A stretch of 36,469 nt of DNA from Candidatus Uhrbacteria bacterium. GTDB taxonomy: Bacteria > Patescibacteriota > Patescibacteriia > UBA9934 > GWF2-40-263. Made by a program: the position numbers and the translations under genes. The DNA lies in NCBI GenBank assembly GCA_016188495.1, contig JACPHU010000027.1, forward strand, positions 1-36,469, written 5' to 3'. Under the pieces are notes generated by a model. That model saw only the letters and a program-made list of their open reading frames with translations, was not told the origin of the DNA and did no database searches. This document shows, in pieces, positions 34,056 to 36,469 of the stretch. Positions within the stretch are counted from its first letter, which is position 1. Every line of letters starts with the position of its first letter.

Positions 34056-36469
34056 ATGCTTCATACATGGAGGAAATTCTCAGCCTTCGTGTTCTTGATA
34101 ACGATCCTGTTGGGTGGAGTTGCTGCCACGCAAGCTGCCGCTCCCCCCAACATCGTGACCTATCAAGGACGCGTACTGAACACCAACGGTGTTCCGGTTT
34201 CTGATTCCTCAATCAGTATGAAGTTCGCTCTTTATAATTCGCTTGCGGGTGGAACGTGCGTATGGTCCAACGATTCTTCTACGTGTTTTGGAAACACTCC
34301 CGGTTCGATTGTGGCCCGAAGTGTCACATTGACTTCAGGTTTGTTTACAGAAAATCTTGGAGATACCACAAATTCTTATGCCGCAATTCCTGATACCGTT
34401 TTTGCTGACAACAGCGGCGTGTATTTGGAAGTGATCATTGCAGGAGAGACATTATCTCCACGCCGTCGTTTGACTGCCGCTCCTTATGCTCTCAATGCCC
34501 AACGGTTAGACGGCATTGATTCAACCGGTTTTCTCGCCTCAGATGGCGATACAGCCACGGGCGATTATGACTTGAGTGGTGCTGAGCTTGTCGGCGCATC
34601 ACCTATCGTGTTTGAAGGCAGCTCAAACGACGGCAATACCACGACGTTCGCGTTTACCGATCCCACGGCAGACCGAACGATTACGTTCCAAAACAGCTCT
34701 GGCACCGTTGCGTTCACAAGCGATATCACTTCTAGCCAATGGGAAACAGGGATAAACGGGATTTTTGAAGATGATGCAGCGATCATCATCGGAGCCGATA
34801 CCGCGTTTACCTATGCCACCGGTGGCGTGGGAGATGTTCGCTTGGCAGATGAACTGGAAGTTATGGGCGATGGATTTATCGATAATGATCTGGTGATTGG
34901 CGCCTCGACTTCCTCCACAGAGACGCTTTCCCATATATCTTTCTCTCTTGGTGGCGATGATTTATTCGTGGCTGGTACGTTGGGCGTGGAAGGCGTCGTC
35001 TATTCAGATGGCGGATTTACCGCCTCCACAGACACCACCTTTGGTTCAGGAATTATTACCACCACAGGGACGACAGATCTCCTTTTGACGATTGCAGGAG
35101 GAGATTTGGCGTTCGCGCAAGCGACAACCATTGGCGATGGTGGAGATGCATTGGTTGTAAATACTTCTGATTGGGATATTTCTGCAACAGGAGATCTCAC
35201 CAATATCGGAACCGTCACGATGAATGGATTACTTACCGGCACATCTGGAGCGGCTCTCTCAGGAGCCAGCGTATCTTTTAATGAAAATTCGAATTTTAAT
35301 ACATCCATCAATACAGGAACGTCTAACGGGGTTGTTTCCATTGGAGGAGGTTCCGCATCCATTGTTGTTGATTCCACTTCCTGGGATGTAACCGCAAGCG
35401 GATCGATCAATTTGAATAATTCAGCGGATGTCGTAGGTCTCGTGGTTGCTCCAAGTATTGCCACGACAACAGCCGTCGATCTTTCCGATACGGATATCGT
35501 CACAGCCTTGTCTGTGGGAGCAAACGATATTGTCGGTACCACAGGTCTTATCAACTACACTAATTTCGATGTTGACGGATCCGGAAATGCCATCATCGGA
35601 GGCACGCTTGGTACAACCGGTATCGCCACCTTCTCCGCCAACACCAATGCCAACGGAGGCGTGGATGTTGATGACGCGTTCGTGGTTGCCGACGGCGGAG
35701 TTCTCACAACGTCCCAAACCGCGAACTTCGATGGTACGGTTGATTTTGATTCACTCATCGATGCCACAGCCGGCGTGGTCCAAGGAGCTAGTCCTCTGGT
35801 GTTTGAAGGTCTGACGGCTAACGATTTTGAATCCACCTTCGCCTTTACCGATCCCACTGCAGACAACACCATTACCTTTCAAAACGGATCCGGAACCATT
35901 GCTTTCTTAAGCGATATCGGAGGAGGTAGCTTGTTTACCGACGGCGGTACGGTCACCTATCTCACTTCCACCACGGACGATCTGGCGATCGGAGGTACTA
36001 CCCTTGCAGCGCCCTTCTCTGTAGACGTTGAGACCAATATCCTTCGCGTCGGAGACGCAACCAACGATACAAACGATCCGACCATTACGTTTTATGCCTC
36101 CGATGCCGTTGATAGCGGAAGCATTTCTTTTGTGGATGCCGATGATTTTCTTTTTACTGGCGGAGATCTTACGTTTGCTCAAAATACGATCATAGGAGAT
36201 GGTGGAGATACCTTAGCGATCGATACTTCTGACTGGGATATATCGGCCATGGGAGATATGACCGGTATCGGTTCTATCACTTCCAACGGAGCCATTGTAA
36301 CGACTTCTACCTTTGACGTAGACGGCGCTGCCAACATCGCAGACACCACCGCAGGAGCTGACGTCACCATGGGTAACTCCACAGGTAACCTCACCTTCCT
36401 CTCAGACAACGCTGACTTCACGCTGACCGATGCCACCGACAACGTATTTCAACTTGTTAATGCTACAAA
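34056..36469 (+). CDS. Giant secreted repetitive surface protein, 3'-truncated by the window edge
   Basis: Open from ATG 34056: MLHTWRKFSAFVFLITILLGGVAATQAAAPPNIVTYQGRVLNTNGVPVSDSSISMKFALYNS...; open to the window end, so not in the ORF track. Confidence 0.85.
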   Translation, partial: MLHTWRKFSAFVFLITILLGGVAATQAAAPPNIVTYQGRVLNTNGVPVSDSSISMKFALYNSLAGGTCVWSNDSSTCFGNTPGSIVARSVTLTSGLFTENLGDTTNSYAAIPDTVFADNSGVYLEVIIAGETLSPRRRLTAAPYALNAQRLDGIDSTGFLASDGDTATGDYDLSGAELVGASPIVFEGSSNDGNTTTFAFTDPTADRTITFQNSSGTVAFTSDITSSQWETGINGIFEDDAAIIIGADTAFTYATGGVGDVRLADELEVMGDGFIDNDLVIGASTSSTETLSHISFSLGGDDLFVAGTLGVEGVVYSDGGFTASTDTTFGSGIITTTGTTDLLLTIAGGDLAFAQATTIGDGGDALVVNTSDWDISATGDLTNIGTVTMNGLLTGTSGAALSGASVSFNENSNFNTSINTGTSNGVVSIGGGSASIVVDSTSWDVTASGSINLNNSADVVGLVVAPSIATTTAVDLSDTDIVTALSVGANDIVGTTGLINYTNFDVDGSGNAIIGGTLGTTGIATFSANTNANGGVDVDDAFVVADGGVLTTSQTANFDGTVDFDSLIDATAGVVQGASPLVFEGLTANDFESTFAFTDPTADNTITFQNGSGTIAFLSDIGGGSLFTDGGTVTYLTSTTDDLAIGGTTLAAPFSVDVETNILRVGDATNDTNDPTITFYASDAVDSGSISFVDADDFLFTGGDLTFAQNTIIGDGGDTLAIDTSDWDISAMGDMTGIGSITSNGAIVTTSTFDVDGAANIADTTAGADVTMGNSTGNLTFLSDNADFTLTDATDNVFQLVNAT

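Noticed and set aside
34565-36442. Multiple antisense ORFs (e.g. 35000..35554 -, 36179..36442 -)
   Set aside because: Antisense to the long continuous + frame from 34056; typical shadow ORFs of repetitive Thr/Gly/Asp-rich coding sequence.

Overview
The window looks like a chromosomal segment of a Patescibacteria/CPR-type bacterium. That lineage call is an inference from gene content and protein style, not a database result. Confident genes: a LysM/M23 peptidase, a YifB/ComM-type ATPase, lspA, a DksA/TraR zinc-finger protein, pnp, an NYN-domain nuclease-like protein, rpsO, an MFS transporter, a DsbA-like oxidoreductase, a XerC/D-type recombinase, a HAD/SerB-like phosphatase, polA, holA, rpsT and rmuC. 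There are four tRNA genes: Arg-TCT, His-GTG, Arg-CCT and Ala-CGC. The window ends in a four-gene surface/secreted protein cluster. Its last gene, a giant open frame from 34056, runs off the right edge and is absent from the supplied ORF track. The most striking unexplained structure is a dispersed family of nested ('matryoshka') palindromic elements, at least seven copies between 3.5 and 27.3 kb. They share the core TCGATGAGATTGCCTTGAACGGGC...GCCCGTGAAAGGCAAGATCGCGA. Their arms change between copies but stay self-complementary. Three copies are precisely flanked by 5-6 bp direct repeats, a second hairpin is inserted at the apex of several copies, and three copies abut the 5' end of a tRNA gene. 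Other points of interest: an unidentified structured ncRNA candidate (about 4711-5060) beside twin DnaA boxes; two identical, oppositely oriented parS-like 16-mers flanking a HAD gene with an in-frame amber codon; a HEAT-repeat/degenerate-kinase gene split by a possible -1 frameshift at an A8 run; and a strong hairpin in the pnp leader.
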